DNA of 64,000 nt from positions 124,001-188,000 of the forward strand of contig JAIUPT010000037.1 of NCBI GenBank assembly GCA_022315425.1. Reading direction: 5' to 3'. The DNA comes from Pseudevernia furfuracea. Its lineage: Eukaryota > Ascomycota > Lecanoromycetes > Lecanorales > Parmeliaceae. The notes beneath the pieces were generated by a model. It saw only the letters and a list, made by a program, of their open reading frames with translations, was not told the DNA's origin and searched no databases. This document shows, in pieces, positions 10,541-21,911 of the stretch (position 1 is its first letter; the number at the start of each line of letters is the position of its first letter). The position numbers were made by a program, and so were the translations under genes.

Positions 10541-10812
10541 ACACAAGACGGCCTTAAGCATCAAAGCAGCGCAAAACAAAGCAACGCACGGATTGCCGTT
10601 GAAACGTGACGTGTCGTGGAGCAAGATTGATTGGGACAGCACCAGAGAAAGAAATTGACACATAATGCTTTGGCTAGACAGGCTATGGGCTGGACTCCTT
10701 CAGTGCCAATGTTCTTTTGCTCCTCAACCACAGCCCCCGTCAAAAGTGCCATGCCTGCTTTGCCGATCCACCTCGTTCCTGACCATCCTTCCCGACTCCC
10801 TCGCAAAGACCA

Positions 10813-11547
10813 TCAGTTGTCCCAATCCAAGTCATCCGGCAGCGACTCCATGCAGTAGCCTGCAGAAAGCGCATCCTCTTCTGGTCCCATGAAGCAATAC
10901 TCGCAGCGATGGTCTTCTTCATGGACCATTTGTGCCTCCTGTGTGAACTTCAATCCGGTGGCCATGATCTTGTTGTCTCCTCTAAGTGACACAGATCCAG
11001 TGAGCTCATACAAAATATCCGAAACCATGCGGCAGCATCCAAGAGGACACATGCAGTGCGAAAAGTCCACGGTTAGCTCTCTGAGTTGATGAAAGTTTAT
11101 CAGAGTGCGGCACTTGTCCATCCAGATGTCGGAAAGATGCGTTCGCAGATTGTCATGAGTCTCTTGAAGACGATCCTTGGCACATACCTCACTGCTGAAG
11201 GCTGAATTGGAGATGTCCCACAAGTCACCAATCTCAACGATGCGCCTGTCGAATGTGAGAGTAGCCTTGCGCACGTGCTGTTCGAAGAGGGTTGGTAATG
11301 ACAGACCCTTTGGAACGTCCATGATCCTCCAAATGTTCTGTCGATAAAAGATGGCAGTTGCTTCGGCTCGAATGGTACTGCTGACTCGGAGTAATGCCGG
11401 GGATGGAGCTACGTGAAGGCAGCCATCTTCAATGTCCTCTGTGTCACACGGCGTCGGCCAAAGAACAAAATCTTTGTTGATTGGAAGGCACAGCCCGTAT
11501 ATGAGATTGCGAACCTCAGGAGGAAATCTCATAAAGGTGGAAGCCAT
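10813..11547 (-). CDS. 2EXR (F-box-like) domain protein
   Basis: A single-exon frame of 244 residues. The N-terminal FMRFPPEVRNLIYGLCL is the signature of the fungal 2EXR domain (pattern F..LP.E.R..IY), followed by PALLRVSSTIRAEATAIFYRQNIW, the usual second half of the fold. A Cys-rich stretch, CMCPLGCCRMVSDILYEL, lies in the middle and RCEYCFMGPEEDALSAG near the C-terminus. These proteins form large expanded families in filamentous ascomycetes; function is not established, and an F-box/ubiquitin-ligase link is only suggested by sequence. A decayed inverted copy lies at 12901-13660. The ATG at 11547 sits just before the domain. Confidence 0.78.
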   Translation of the reverse strand: MASTFMRFPPEVRNLIYGLCLPINKDFVLWPTPCDTEDIEDGCLHVAPSPALLRVSSTIRAEATAIFYRQNIWRIMDVPKGLSLPTLFEQHVRKATLTFDRRIVEIGDLWDISNSAFSSEVCAKDRLQETHDNLRTHLSDIWMDKCRTLINFHQLRELTVDFSHCMCPLGCCRMVSDILYELTGSVSLRGDNKIMATGLKFTQEAQMVHEEDHRCEYCFMGPEEDALSAGYCMESLPDDLDWDN

Positions 11548-12900
11548 CTTTTCGGCCGATTTGTGGAAAGGGTAAGAGACGATCTAATAAATCATTAGCA
11601 AATTTCAGTAGATTTTGATTAGGTCTTTAGAGTTGCTACCCTTGCTCAAAGTGAGGAAGAACGCAAGCAATCTTCTTGGGTTCCGTTGATGAATGCCGAC
11701 TGCGTTTCAAACATGTCAGTAGAGTGCCCGGAAGCTGAGTATATGGTGTTGACATAGGAGGGTGGAATCGCTACCTCAGCTCAATATGAGGTGCAAAGCA
11801 AGCAGTCTTCTCAACGTACCCTTATAAACGGAGACTGACTGCTGAAGTGATGAGCTTAGAGCTTTAGAGGCTGAGATAAGAGCAGAAGAGTCTGTGGTCG
11901 TTATCCTTACGACTGGGTGTATGGAGGGTCAGTCTATATCTGTGATCGACTTAGATAGGTGAAGGGATCAAAGAGATTCAAATGCTCACATGGAAGCTGA
12001 AGTTCCTAGGAATTTTGTATCTGACGGTGAGGTTTTGATTAGCGGAAGTCGCGTCCAGAAGGAAACTTAAATTCACTAACGCGTTGCAACATCAAAAGAA
12101 GATTCACCTCGGCCGGAGTCCATTATTCATTATTGCCGTGATTTTATATTTATATAGAACGTGCAGTGAAGAAATGTGCTTCACATCAAGATCGTGAGGG
12201 ATAGAGATTCAATCCAGTCTTTATGGCAAAGTGTGATTGTTTGATGCAAAGTGTAGTGTGATTGTTTGATAGCTGTCATTTGCAAGTTTCCTCTAGCCAA
12301 ACACACTACAACAGGCTTGTGGTCACTCTCCACATCTCTGTTGATCATAAGATAGCTAGCTGTGTTTGGTTCCTTGCTTCAGGCAGTCCGTATTCCAGCA
12401 GAGGCTTTTTCCAACATGATCGAGAGGAGAAAATGGAAGTTAGGCGAGAACGGAGGCATCTAGGCATCTAGGCATCTAGGCATCAAGACTTATGCTGTTG
12501 CATCAGAAGAGACAAAAATGGGCATCAAGAAGTGAAAAATTTGGAATTTAATAAGCCGCACAGCTAGTCCTCTTGTAATTAGCCTATTAAATAAAATACA
12601 TACCTGAGACTTGTGACTGCTTACTCTGCTTGAAAGTGAACCCGGTTGTAGTTGTCACTTTTCTGCAATAGATTCACAACACTTGATTTTATTCATTCTC
12701 TTCATCATTCTAGCAATGGGGTCCGGGCGTCTCTCCTGGTCCAGGCTACAATATCTCTGTGCTCGTGCTCGAAGAGGATCTCAAGTGTGCATAGGTGAGT
12801 AAGCTCCAGTCCCATCAGAACAAGTTCCTGTGTAAGGTCAATGCTAAACCCTCCGTTGTTCCAAGCATCTCATCAATCCAAATCCCTCCAACCAACACGA
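11548..12900. other. AT-rich spacer between two inverted 2EXR copies
   Basis: No recognised gene. It holds a direct repeat (gtgtgattgtttgat at about 12231-12245 and again about 25 bp later) and an 8-bp tandem repeat, ggcatcta, repeated 3.75 times at 12455-12484. Composition is more AT-rich than the flanks. Confidence 0.5.
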
Positions 12901-13660
12901 TGACGCCATTCCCATTCCTCCGGCTGCCCAGGGAAATTAGAGACACGGTCTATGGCCACTGCTTAGTCTCAGAGCAAAAGAATCATCCCTTTCGTCGCCT
13001 GGTACAAGCATCGCGATGGCATTGAACTATGCTCAAAAGCAAAGGTACGCTTTTTCAGGAGCGATTCTCTTAGCGGATACTCCAATGCGAGTCACAAGTG
13101 GTTTTTTTTGGAAGGAGCAAAGGGGGCTAATCTGTAACCTGGATTAGAACAAGCCTGACCTCGCTCTCCTGGCGCGTCAGCAAATCCATTCGAGAAGAAT
13201 TCAAGCCCAAAGGGATCGACTGGGAACCCAACATCAACCTAGTGCGTCACATCGGCGTAAGCTTCGACGCTCGAGATCTCCATCCACAGGATTTTGTATC
13301 CATTATCGAAAAAACGCATCTAAGCACGACCTCCGTGATGCAGAGGATATGCTGGTTATAATAAAGAGTATCCACGATGAGTCAAGCCACACCATGACCG
13401 ACTATTGAATCTCAGAATGCCAGCAGTTGGCGAGGATGGATCTTCGATCGCTTGAAATCGACGTCACCAACGCGTACTGTCCCGAAGGTTGCTGTCGCTA
13501 CGTGATGCCATACCTGCAGGAGACATACCGGAAAAAATCGGCGCCGCCAGGGCGAAAGATCTTTGTATGGTCCGTTGCAACAACCGCGCAGCGCGCGAAC
13601 GGAAGCAGACCCTTTGTGTTTAGCGGACTTGAAGCTAACAGTCATTGGGATCAAAGATAA
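12901..13660 (+). pseudogene. Decayed 2EXR paralogue
   Basis: Starts FPFLRLPREIRDTVYGHCLV, a clear 2EXR opening, but stops at about 13022. Matching pieces follow in other frames: TSLSWRVSKSIREEFKPKG (about 13150-13210), then LVRHIGVSFDARDLHPQDF, and finally RSLEIDVTNAYCPEGCCRYV (13427-13500), which parallels the TVDFSHCMCPLGCCRMV segment of the intact gene at 10813-11547. Pieces are in the same order as in the intact copy but on the opposite strand. I could not restore one frame with canonical introns alone, so decay is the simplest reading; a multi-intron gene is the alternative. Confidence 0.6.
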
Positions 13661-14571
13661 GGCCGGAAGCAGATGAGATGCATCGAATGAGCTTCGGCTG
13701 CAAACAATGTTCGCTGGTAGGCAAGACGCTAGACACTGGAGCATGCACGAGGGATAGGGACTGAATCGTATGAACCCGTGTCCAACCAAGGAATCAATCA
13801 GGATTCAGATCAGCAGGCAGCACAGAAAAGGGCCAGATGCCCCCTGTTAACGCATCGGCTCCAGTATATTCGTAAAAAAGACTTTAAGCTCGCATCTTTC
13901 CATAAAGTGCAATCATGTTCGACGCTACGACAAACCGGATCCACAACCACCTTAGTAGCTCATTTGGCCAGAACACTGAAATGTCATACTACACGCTTGC
14001 CCATGGCAAGAGGAGGTAGATTCCCAGGAGTGTGGCGGTCGGGCGGGACCTCAATGATTTGGGGGCTCTCTCTAGGGGGTGTGGGTTGGCAATCTGTCAC
14101 GTTTGCTTCAAAAGGTTCGAGGAAGGGTCAATTGTGGGTAAAGGTCAGTTGGTGGAGGTAAATGGTTACCGTTATGTAGGAAAATTTTCCAAAATAACAA
14201 GACAGCGAATCTTGAGGACTATTGTTTCCAAAAAAAAAATGGGAGTATATTTGATACCCGTAGAGATCAGCTTGTGCAGCTGCATCAGCATCCAGTTTGC
14301 AAAGCAAGCTTTGGGTTATCTAGAGCTGTACCTGCCATGCTGCAAGGAACTTTCGCCAGCACGTATCGACCAACATCCGGCATAATGCCGCCCTTGGAGC
14401 ATACATCGACTACTTCTTCCCCTTTCCACTCTCCAGGTTCAAGTCCAGCGACCATAACGAATCCCAAGCCTTGGACCTAGACTTCTCAGGCGACGTCTTT
14501 TGAGGCGAGGTATTTGTCTGTCTCACAGGCTTTGATGGTGAAGCCGCAACGCTTCTTGCCTGTGCTTTCCA
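13661..14571. other. Intergenic, no recognised gene
   Basis: Short frames without domains on both strands. It follows the decayed 2EXR copy and ends at the stop codon of ATG11, so the last few hundred bases should include the ATG11 3' untranslated region. Confidence 0.4.
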
Positions 14572-17500
14572 TTAGCCGGTGGAGAACAGCTGGAGAGACC
14601 GGTCATCCCAGCCTGACGTGCTGGTTGTGCCTACATGATCCGTGCTAGGACCGCCAGGAGCAGGTTTATCTAGTGTTTGGTTGCTCCGCGGTCTTTCTGG
14701 GGAGTGCGAGCGGTGAGAATTCTGTGGCGGGAGTAAGTTGAGCGATGCCGCGGCAGCAGGGTCAACGCTTTGTTCTAGCATGCCATCGAGGCCTGTAGGC
14801 CCTGTCGTAGTATTGTTGGTGATTGCCACCAGTCCTTTCTTCGAATTCGTACTGCTGCGGCGACTGTCAAGACTGCGACTCAAGGTTTTGGTTGCGCCAT
14901 TGCCATCTGAGGACTTCTTGATCGGTATGTTCCCTTTGGCATCCACGTTCGCTGAAGCTACAGTCGCTTTACCGAGTCCGATGTTGATCGGAGCACCAGC
15001 CTTTTCCTCTGCGGCGTCGATTAAGTACCACCTCAGGCCGTCAGAGAGTTCGAATGGGTTCTCATCGTTGTGTGAAATGCCGCCGTCGCTCTTGAGAGAT
15101 GCCTGGTCACTGGCGGGTTTCAAGCCGTTGATAGACTTCGACAAATCTACGACCCGCTCTTCCATCTTCGAAATCCTTGCAATGAGCCAGTCTCGTTTGC
15201 CAAGGTTGTGGGTATCTTGTTCCCGTAAGAAATAGTGAGGAGCTCCCACATTAAAGGCAGCCCAAGGCTTGGTGGCCTGATCTCTGGTTGGCAGGAACAG
15301 AGCCAAGTCACCTTCTTTGAAATTTCGAAATGCGATTCGCTCGTGAGCTTCGCTTTGTGCACGGCGTGCCTTATCCCGATACGCGCGAGCTTCTTTCTGC
15401 CATTTCCGAGCGATGTGTTCGATCTCCTTGATACGCTTATAGATGGCTTCACTGAAGAGATCCAAATCGAGTTTTGTGATTTCTGCGACAAATTCCCCGA
15501 AGAGGCGTTCAGTTGTCTCAAGATCGTCTGCTGTGGCCCACTGAAGAATTTCGGGGTTGATAAGAAGCTCTGGCTCGTTCTTTGTAGGCATTGGCGCCGA
15601 CAAGCTGCGTTTCATAGATATCGAAGGATCATTCAACATGGTGCTTGCAGAAACGGCTCGTGGGACCTTTTGTATGACCGTGTTGCCGCTTTCCCTTGTA
15701 ACGGCAAGACCCACTTGTTCAAGCAGCTTCTCCAGGAGATTTTTCTGCCCATGTAGCTTTGTAGAGACATCGACGGCTCGTGAGGCTTGGGCGGTCCAAA
15801 CTTCAAAGAGACTGTCGTGGCGCGTTTGTAAAGTTTCAAGGCTAGCTTCCTTCTCTTTGAGTAAACCCTCCAGAGTCTGATGCTGCGCCTCATAATCCTG
15901 AATCTTTCCAAGCAGGCCCTCAAGAGTACGCTCTCCATCTGTAAGCTTGGCTCGAAGCAAATCCGAGTCTGTCTCTCCCAGTGCAAATCGTGATTTCAGA
16001 CCCTCGTGTTCGCGTCTTTCGAAGTCAAGCTGGGACTGCAAAGTCGCGCACTGGGTCTGCTGCGTATCGAGTTCTTCACGTAAGGAGAAGACTGCCCTCT
16101 CTTCGCTGCCTAAGCGCTCCCTGAGATCATATATTTCATCTCCTTGAGACTTAGCACGGGTCTCCAACGAGGCATTGTCGGCGCGAAGTGCTTTAAGAGC
16201 GTCATTGATGTCCTTGAGATGAGCCGCAGATTTTTCTGCGACAGTCTCCACAGTTTCGACCAGGGCCGTAAAATCTTCAGGAACTTCTTCATCATGTGAC
16301 GAATGTACGAGCGCGGATCGAAGAGCTCTGCGATGATCTGCTTCAGTATAGTCGTGGCTTTGTAGACGCCGCGACAGTTGCTGAGTCTTTTCTGCGAGCT
16401 CGGCATTCTCTTCCTTATGCTGTTGTACTTCACGCACCAAATTGCTGGCTCTCTCGCGTTGTATGTCATGATCATTCCGCAAAGTTACTGTTTGCTCCAG
16501 CACCCTCTGTACTTCAGCGGCGGTCTCATTCCTGAGCCTTTCGAGCTCCTCCTCCAGGGTATGTATCCTGTCATCTTGTTCCCGGCTATCGAGGACACGA
16601 TCAAATTCATCCTCGAGTTCCTCGAGTTTGAGTTTGAGCTTGTTGTTCTCACCCTCCAAGAGGCGACGTTCGTGCGAAAACTCTCTCTCCTGAGCTTCCA
16701 GGTTACCTAGTAGGTCTTCCTTTGTGGAAATCGCTTCCCGCACCTGACTCTTGAGCATATCCTCGGCGTTCGATCTTGCCGCCGCCTTCTTCTCCAGATC
16801 TGCAGCCTGAGCTTTCTCGGTTACCAGTTCCGCTTCTAGAGTCACGATTCTCTGGGCTAGGCTTTTCTCCTCCGGATCATTGTTCATGGAAAACCTTCGC
16901 GAAGAAACGGATGATCTGCGTGATCCCGGTTCCCGAGCTTTGGACAAAGCTGAGGAAAAGTTGATCACAGGCGATGTAGCATATCGTTCGAAAGTAGGTC
17001 CAGTACTAGGAGGGAACCCCGAGGCACTGGAGGGTCTTGGATATTGCCGATGCAGAAGGTCTTCAAGTTTGCGGATCCTACTCTCTGCACTCTTGAGCTT
17101 GTCTTCGACCTTTGACTTGTCGTTCCTCATGGCCAGTAAGACCTCATCATCTCCACGCAATAGAAGAGACGTTCTGCCATAGGCCGCCTCATGAACGCTG
17201 CCGTTCTTGAATGCTTTTGCTCTGCGAGCCTGCTGTTTTGAAGGTTTGTCTAGGGTCTTAAAAGCGTCGTCAATTTCCTTAAGGCTCCCGTCCATGTCGC
17301 CCAGCTCTCTCAAACGTTGTACGTATACTGTAATGTCACTTCTGTTGACTTTCGGCCATTTTTGCTTTTGTGCTTGAACATTGACTTCGATGCCTAAAGC
17401 CATGTCGTCAAAAGATCCGAGGTCTATAGCACCGTTCCTGTCTTTAGTCCACTTCTTTCGACGCCTAGCCTCTTCCTCCTTGTAGGTGGCCATCTCTTCT

Positions 17501-18929
17501 ACCAGAGATGACGAATCAGAGATCATCTTCTCGCTCCATTCTTGCCGCCTGACACATTCGACCAGCAATGAGCCGTAAAGCGAAGGCAACCTGATGACAA
17601 AGTTCAACAAGTCGAAAGACTGTTCGTTTCCAGCCTCGACATCCAGATTTGCCAGCTTGTGGTGTACCGACGCAAGTGATGATTCAACCATTGCAGTCTC
17701 CCGCAGGGTCTGCACTGACGCCGTCGAGACCTGCTCTTTTCGTTCAATTGTTTGCACCAAAACTCGATTAATTTCTTCATTTGTCTGTGATATTGACGGC
17801 AGTAAGCTAGTCTTGTGCAAGTGCCCAATCTTCGACGCTTTGGCTATTGAATTTGGCGCATTTGGTAGAGCTAGAACACGCTCGTAGTCGCTGTTGATCT
17901 TCCTTGCGATAACTTCTACTTCGTCCATCAATTTGTTCGCCTGGCTACCACCGTCGCCGTGCGACAGGGCCGTGTTCTGCTGAAAGGCCTCAATCACGCG
18001 TTTGGAGTCTATCACAACGCCCTCAAACGCAGCGCTCATATCAGCGACGCGATTCGCAAATTCCCGAGCGAAGTCATTCCCGGTAGCTGCAGCCGCTCTA
18101 ACTTTAGAAATTCTTACGAAATCTTCCAAGGAAACCGGGGATTGCTTCACTGTTTCAGAAGGCTTGTTTCCTATGTCACCCTGCACTCCATGCAGACAGT
18201 ACCCCAGCTCTTCGTATGCGGGCAAGGATCCAAGTACCGTCAGCGCTTGGTTCAAATTGGTGAGCAGAAAATCTTGGCCTTCACACATCTGATCTGCCCA
18301 TGCCTTCGACTCTTGATACTTCGGCTGCAGGTGTCCCATATGTTGCTTAATATTCTCCACGGCGATCGCAGTCCCACGTTGGATAATGGCGATCTCAACG
18401 TTCAAGCTTTGTATGCCTTCCACAACATTGCGAGAACCTTTCATCAGATTTATTGCCCATGCTCTTCGAAGCGTGATAACCTTGCGCCATCCATCCAGGG
18501 TAACATCGTGTTGTAGGCTGGTAGGGGCCTCTTCGGGTACGTAGGCTGCTGGGTAACGGCCTTTGGAAAGAAGTGTGCTTGTTCTGACCGTGGAATGAGA
18601 CGCTAAGATCCTTCGATCGTAGAGGAATATCTCATGCTGATAGACACATTAGCTTGCCGCTTCTTCCCTGTGACGCATTTGGAACATACTTCCACCACGA
18701 GCGTCTCTAATTTGACCTGCTTGCCTCTAGCTGTCATCAGTATCTGATAGGAAGGCTCCACAGAAGTCTGTGTAGAAATCCATGAGCGAAGGACGTCCAA
18801 TCTGTGCAGGAGTTAATATTTCGGGAGTTCCAATAGTAGCTGACTGGTGTAAGAAGCTCACGACGTAAAGGACCGCGGGTCAGCTTGGTATAATGCTCCG
18901 GTATGAGCGAAGAAAATATTCAACGACAT
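14572..18929 (-). CDS. ATG11: Autophagy-related protein 11
   Basis: Scaffold for selective autophagy that links cargo receptors to the Atg1 kinase complex. Exons 18862-18929, 18690-18801 and 14572-18636 join in frame to 1414 residues, close to the family's usual size. The N-terminus MSLNIFFAHTGALYQADP is followed by DVLRSWISTQTSVEPSYQIL and TARGKQVKLETL, the ubiquitin-like start of Atg11. HEIFLYDRRIL and TLDGWRKVITLRRAWA follow, then long coiled coils (about 550-1000). The conserved C-terminal domain carries GDLALFLPTRDQATKPWAAF and PHYFLREQDTHNLGKRDWLI (about residues 1120-1190). The tail is Ser/Pro-rich. The gene is divergent from the CENP-H-like gene with a 239-bp gap. Both small introns have canonical borders. 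Confidence 0.95.
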
Positions 18930-19168
18930 CCCCTCCCCTCCTATCCTTCCTACAATTGCAAGTTGTGTTCTTATGCTCTGTAGAAGAATCCTCTCTGCAG
19001 CGTAGCTTGAGCCTTGGCGCCCCGGCAAGTTCCGCTTTCAAATTCGTCGTCTTTGGTATCTCGTCACGCAGGTAACGAGTCACATTCAACAATTCTCCTT
19101 CTAGCTATGTCACATGAAAGTGATGGCTGATGGTCTTGGGATATCGACCTTAGCTGGACCGTGTGCCA
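18930..19168. promoter_or_regulatory. Shared divergent promoter, ATG11 / CENP-H-like gene
   Basis: The 239 bp between two divergent start codons must contain both 5' leaders and both promoters. It includes pyrimidine-rich tracts (cccctcccctcctatccttcc at about 18930-18950, on the CENP-H coding strand). No specific factor site is claimed. Confidence 0.6.
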
Positions 19169-19988
19169 ATGTCATCATCTATAAATGCTGCGTTCGCAGA
19201 CCTTGCCGCGCACAAGTCAGGCGATGCACTTCCTTTCTACGAAATTGAAGGCCAGATCCTGGAGCTATGGGACCAGCTGAAGGAACTAAAGCTTGAAAAA
19301 GCTCTCCTCGAAGCTCACGATACTATTCCAATAGGTAACATGTCCACCAACGCCCCCAAAGCATGAGCTGATTTAGTCTACCAGTACCGCAACCTTTAGC
19401 GGATGAGGAATTGGATGTGCAGGTGAAGATTGCGGAAAAAGAGTGTCTCGAGGCTAGAGCTACATATTCACTCAAGGAGAGTGTGGTGGAAGATGTCCTC
19501 GTTGCCGATCCAGTACTCAAGGCAGTCCATTCTGGTCTCAACGCAACGGCTACTGAGAGGTACCTCACCGGAGCTCTCGATGATGCGATGCATAAGCTTA
19601 TGAGTCTAGAGCTCTACATCCTTTGATCGACCGAAGAGACACGCTTGAAATAGCACGCACCAATCTGTCCACCACTCTCCAAACGCTATCGAAGGAAGCA
19701 GCCATGCTGTCAGCGGACAACATCCGCGCAATGGAGAAGAATCGAGCTTTGACCGCGACACTCCTTGCTCTCGTCCAAAAAGTCCAAGCCCAACGAGATG
19801 ACGTTACAAAAGATGCGGCATTCAGCACACAGCTAAATGGACTGCGAGAGGATACTGCAACTGCTAGGCAAAGATGGAGGATCATGAAGAGTGTCATAGC
19901 AGCAGTCATAGCAGGGAGCGGGGTGGACTGGGCACGAGATGATAGTCTACGAGATTTGGTACTGAACGAAGAGAAGGAAGCAGACTGA
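19169..19988 (+). CDS. CENP-H-like inner kinetochore protein
   Basis: Probable subunit of the constitutive centromere-associated network (CENP-H / Mcm16 / Fta3 family). Exons 19169-19334, 19385-19559 and 19610-19988 give 239 residues. Without splicing the frame breaks twice; the two introns (50 nt each) restore NATATER-ALHPLIDRRDTLEIA across the second junction, which supports the model. The protein is mostly helical coiled coil (YEIEGQILELWDQLKELKLE near residue 25; LIDRRDTLEIARTNLSTTLQ near 125). Its C-terminus has RQRWRIMKSVIA and GVDWARDDSLRDLVL, the conserved end I associate with the fungal CENP-H domain. The start chosen is the first ATG of the frame. The family call rests on the C-terminal motif only. 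Confidence 0.72.
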
Positions 19989-21285
19989 AAATGCCGGTCA
20001 AAGCTTGGCGAAGCTTTGTTGATCCATGCCTCTTCATCGCCGATGGTGTGTGTGGCTCGGAAGCCACCCAACGCTCTTGCCCTCACAAAGACTACGGCAT
20101 GAGCTCCGAGCACAGAAGGAAACGCACTATCAAAGTTTGCAGTTTAAGCTTGTCCACCAGAAGGACGTGCGGCTGGTGCGAGAAGCGCTTCCTCCTGAGG
20201 GCACGGAGGCACAGAAGCCTAGTAGGATAGGGGATCCAGAGCTGACACCTAGATTTCAGCTTTCCTCAGCGTTATCCGGAAGGGAACGGATACCGGGTAG
20301 CAAGCGATCTCTGTTGTATTATTGTATTCATAATTCATATGAAGACAAAGCAGGCGATGATTAATATTTCAGCCAAACTCTAGGCGCTACATACATGTCT
20401 GTGGCTAAGGTAGGCCGTGGAAGTTGGACGGGCCTAACAAAGCATGTACTATGTAGTAGTACGGTACCTACCTAAGGTAAGCCTTGTAGGGTCGCTTGCT
20501 TGCTTCGCCATGTCTGTTCAATGGCGGTAACAGTGAACAAAGAGAGGTGCAGACGGTGAGAGTATTGATGATCATGCTATAGAGAATGATATACCTAGTC
20601 TCATCCTACAGTGGACTTTTCTTTCTTTTGTGCGTTGATAAGTGAAGGGGATGTAGAAGCAGGAATGCGTTTTGTGTTGTTGTGTTGCATTGCGCCTGCT
20701 TTTGCCGGCAAAGAGTGCGGTAGCGCAGTTGCTTAGTGCCAGTGGGTGATTTCCCCTCTCAAGCACCAAGCCCAGAATTGTTGACTCTAAAATTGGGCCC
20801 CTACTATTTGAGTGCCCACTTCCGCTTCCCCCCCCCAAAATCCTCTCATACAAATTCCTCACCAAAAATCCCTCACCCAACTAACTCCCTTACCTTACTC
20901 TCTCTCACCAAAAAATCAACTCCACCAAAATTCTGCGTGTACCTCAATACATAGTACTCAATAGTACTGCGCATCTCAGTAAGTACCATCACTAATACAT
21001 TCTTCCACTGCACCATTTCACCCCACCTTTTTCCACCAACACCAAAATCGCGTGATTTCGTCTTGTTTTGATCCTGTCGCGACCTTCGTTGGCGGTTACT
21101 ATGAAAGCGTTGCGATGGTCGTCGTCGCTCTTCCCTTCATCTACTCATCTGACACTACAACCACAGATCTACCACACCTTATATCCACCACAACAATTCA
21201 CAAGGTGAGCTTCCCTTTCACCCATCAAATTAGCGCTTTGGCGGCGCCTTCTCATCATCCGCTGTTCCGTTGAAGCGCAACAAAC
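19989..21285. other. Intergenic; one coding-like open frame of unknown status
   Basis: At 20026-20364 a plus-strand frame has coding-like composition (ELRAQKETHYQSLQFKLVHQ, KDVRLVREALPPEGTEAQ), but I see no start context, domain or splice partner, so it is not called a gene. From about 20560 the sequence is CT-rich and should lead into the nhp6 promoter and long 5' leader. GGTACCTACCTAAGGTAAGC occurs at about 20462. Confidence 0.4.
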
Positions 21286-21369
21286 ATGTCCACTACTCTC
21301 ACCGCAAACTCAACACCTGCATCTCACCCTCCAAGCCAATTGGCTGCCATTGCAGCCTCATCGATCTAG
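21286..21369 (+). promoter_or_regulatory. Upstream ORF in the nhp6 leader
   Basis: ATG at 21286 opens a 27-codon frame (MSTTLTANSTPASHPPSQLA...) that ends in TAG at 21367-21369, 43 bp before the nhp6 start. If the leader is transcribed and unspliced here, this uORF could tune translation. An alternative is that the segment is partly intronic: TTGACGCGTGTGCTAACGCGC with a following CTACTAG resembles a branch site and acceptor. Confidence 0.4.
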
Positions 21370-21411
21370 TTGACGCGTGTGCTAACGCGCATATCTACTA
21401 GACCCTTCATC

Positions 21412-21911
21412 ATGCCTAAGGAAAAGGTGACCCGTAAGACCAAATCCAAGGCCGTCGCTGATGGAGGCAAGAAGAAGAAAGGTGAGCTCTCTCGCTGCCA
21501 TGATACCTCCCATTGAGTTCTAGCTGACCAAACCATCTTCCAGACCCCAATGCACCCAAGCGTGGCCTTTCTGCCTACATGTTCTTCGCCAATGAGCAGC
21601 GTGACAATGTGAGGGAGGAGAACCCTGGCATCAGCTTCGGTATGATCACTTCAAGTCTGCCTGCTACGAACGCTTTGCTAAACGCCTTCGGTGCTTCAGG
21701 TCAAGTCGGCAAGGTCCTAGGTGAGAGATGGAAGGCACTTAATGCCAAGCAGCGCGAGCCGTATGAGGCCAAGGCCAAGACGGACAAGCAACGTTACGAA
21801 GATGAAAAGGCCAGCTACAATGTGAGTATATCCTTGCCTACACTCCTGGCCCCGAGCCTTCGCTGACATGACCTTGTACAGGCCAACGATGAGGAGGAGG
21901 ACGAGGAGTAG
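21412..21911 (+). CDS. nhp6: Nhp6-type HMG-box chromatin protein
   Basis: Small HMGB protein that bends DNA without sequence specificity and assists FACT and transcription. Exons 21412-21481, 21544-21639, 21700-21821 and 21882-21911 give 105 residues. A Lys-rich N-terminus (MPKEKVTRKTKSK, KKKKD) precedes the HMG box PNAPKRGLSAYMFFANEQR ... REENPGISFGQVGKVLGERW ... LNAKQREPYEAKAKTDKQRY, and the C-terminus is acidic (NDEEEDEE). Three introns of 60-62 nt, all GT..AG, fall within the box. Size and layout match fungal Nhp6. A uORF lies upstream. Confidence 0.95.

Noticed and set aside
19335..19622. CENP-H-like gene as a frameshifted pseudogene
   Set aside because: Two 50-nt introns with GT..AG borders restore one frame and conserved-looking sequence at both junctions.
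19598..20113. 171-codon minus-strand frame opposite the CENP-H-like gene
   Set aside because: It lies almost wholly antisense to the third exon of that gene, which has a better supported splice model; a shadow frame.
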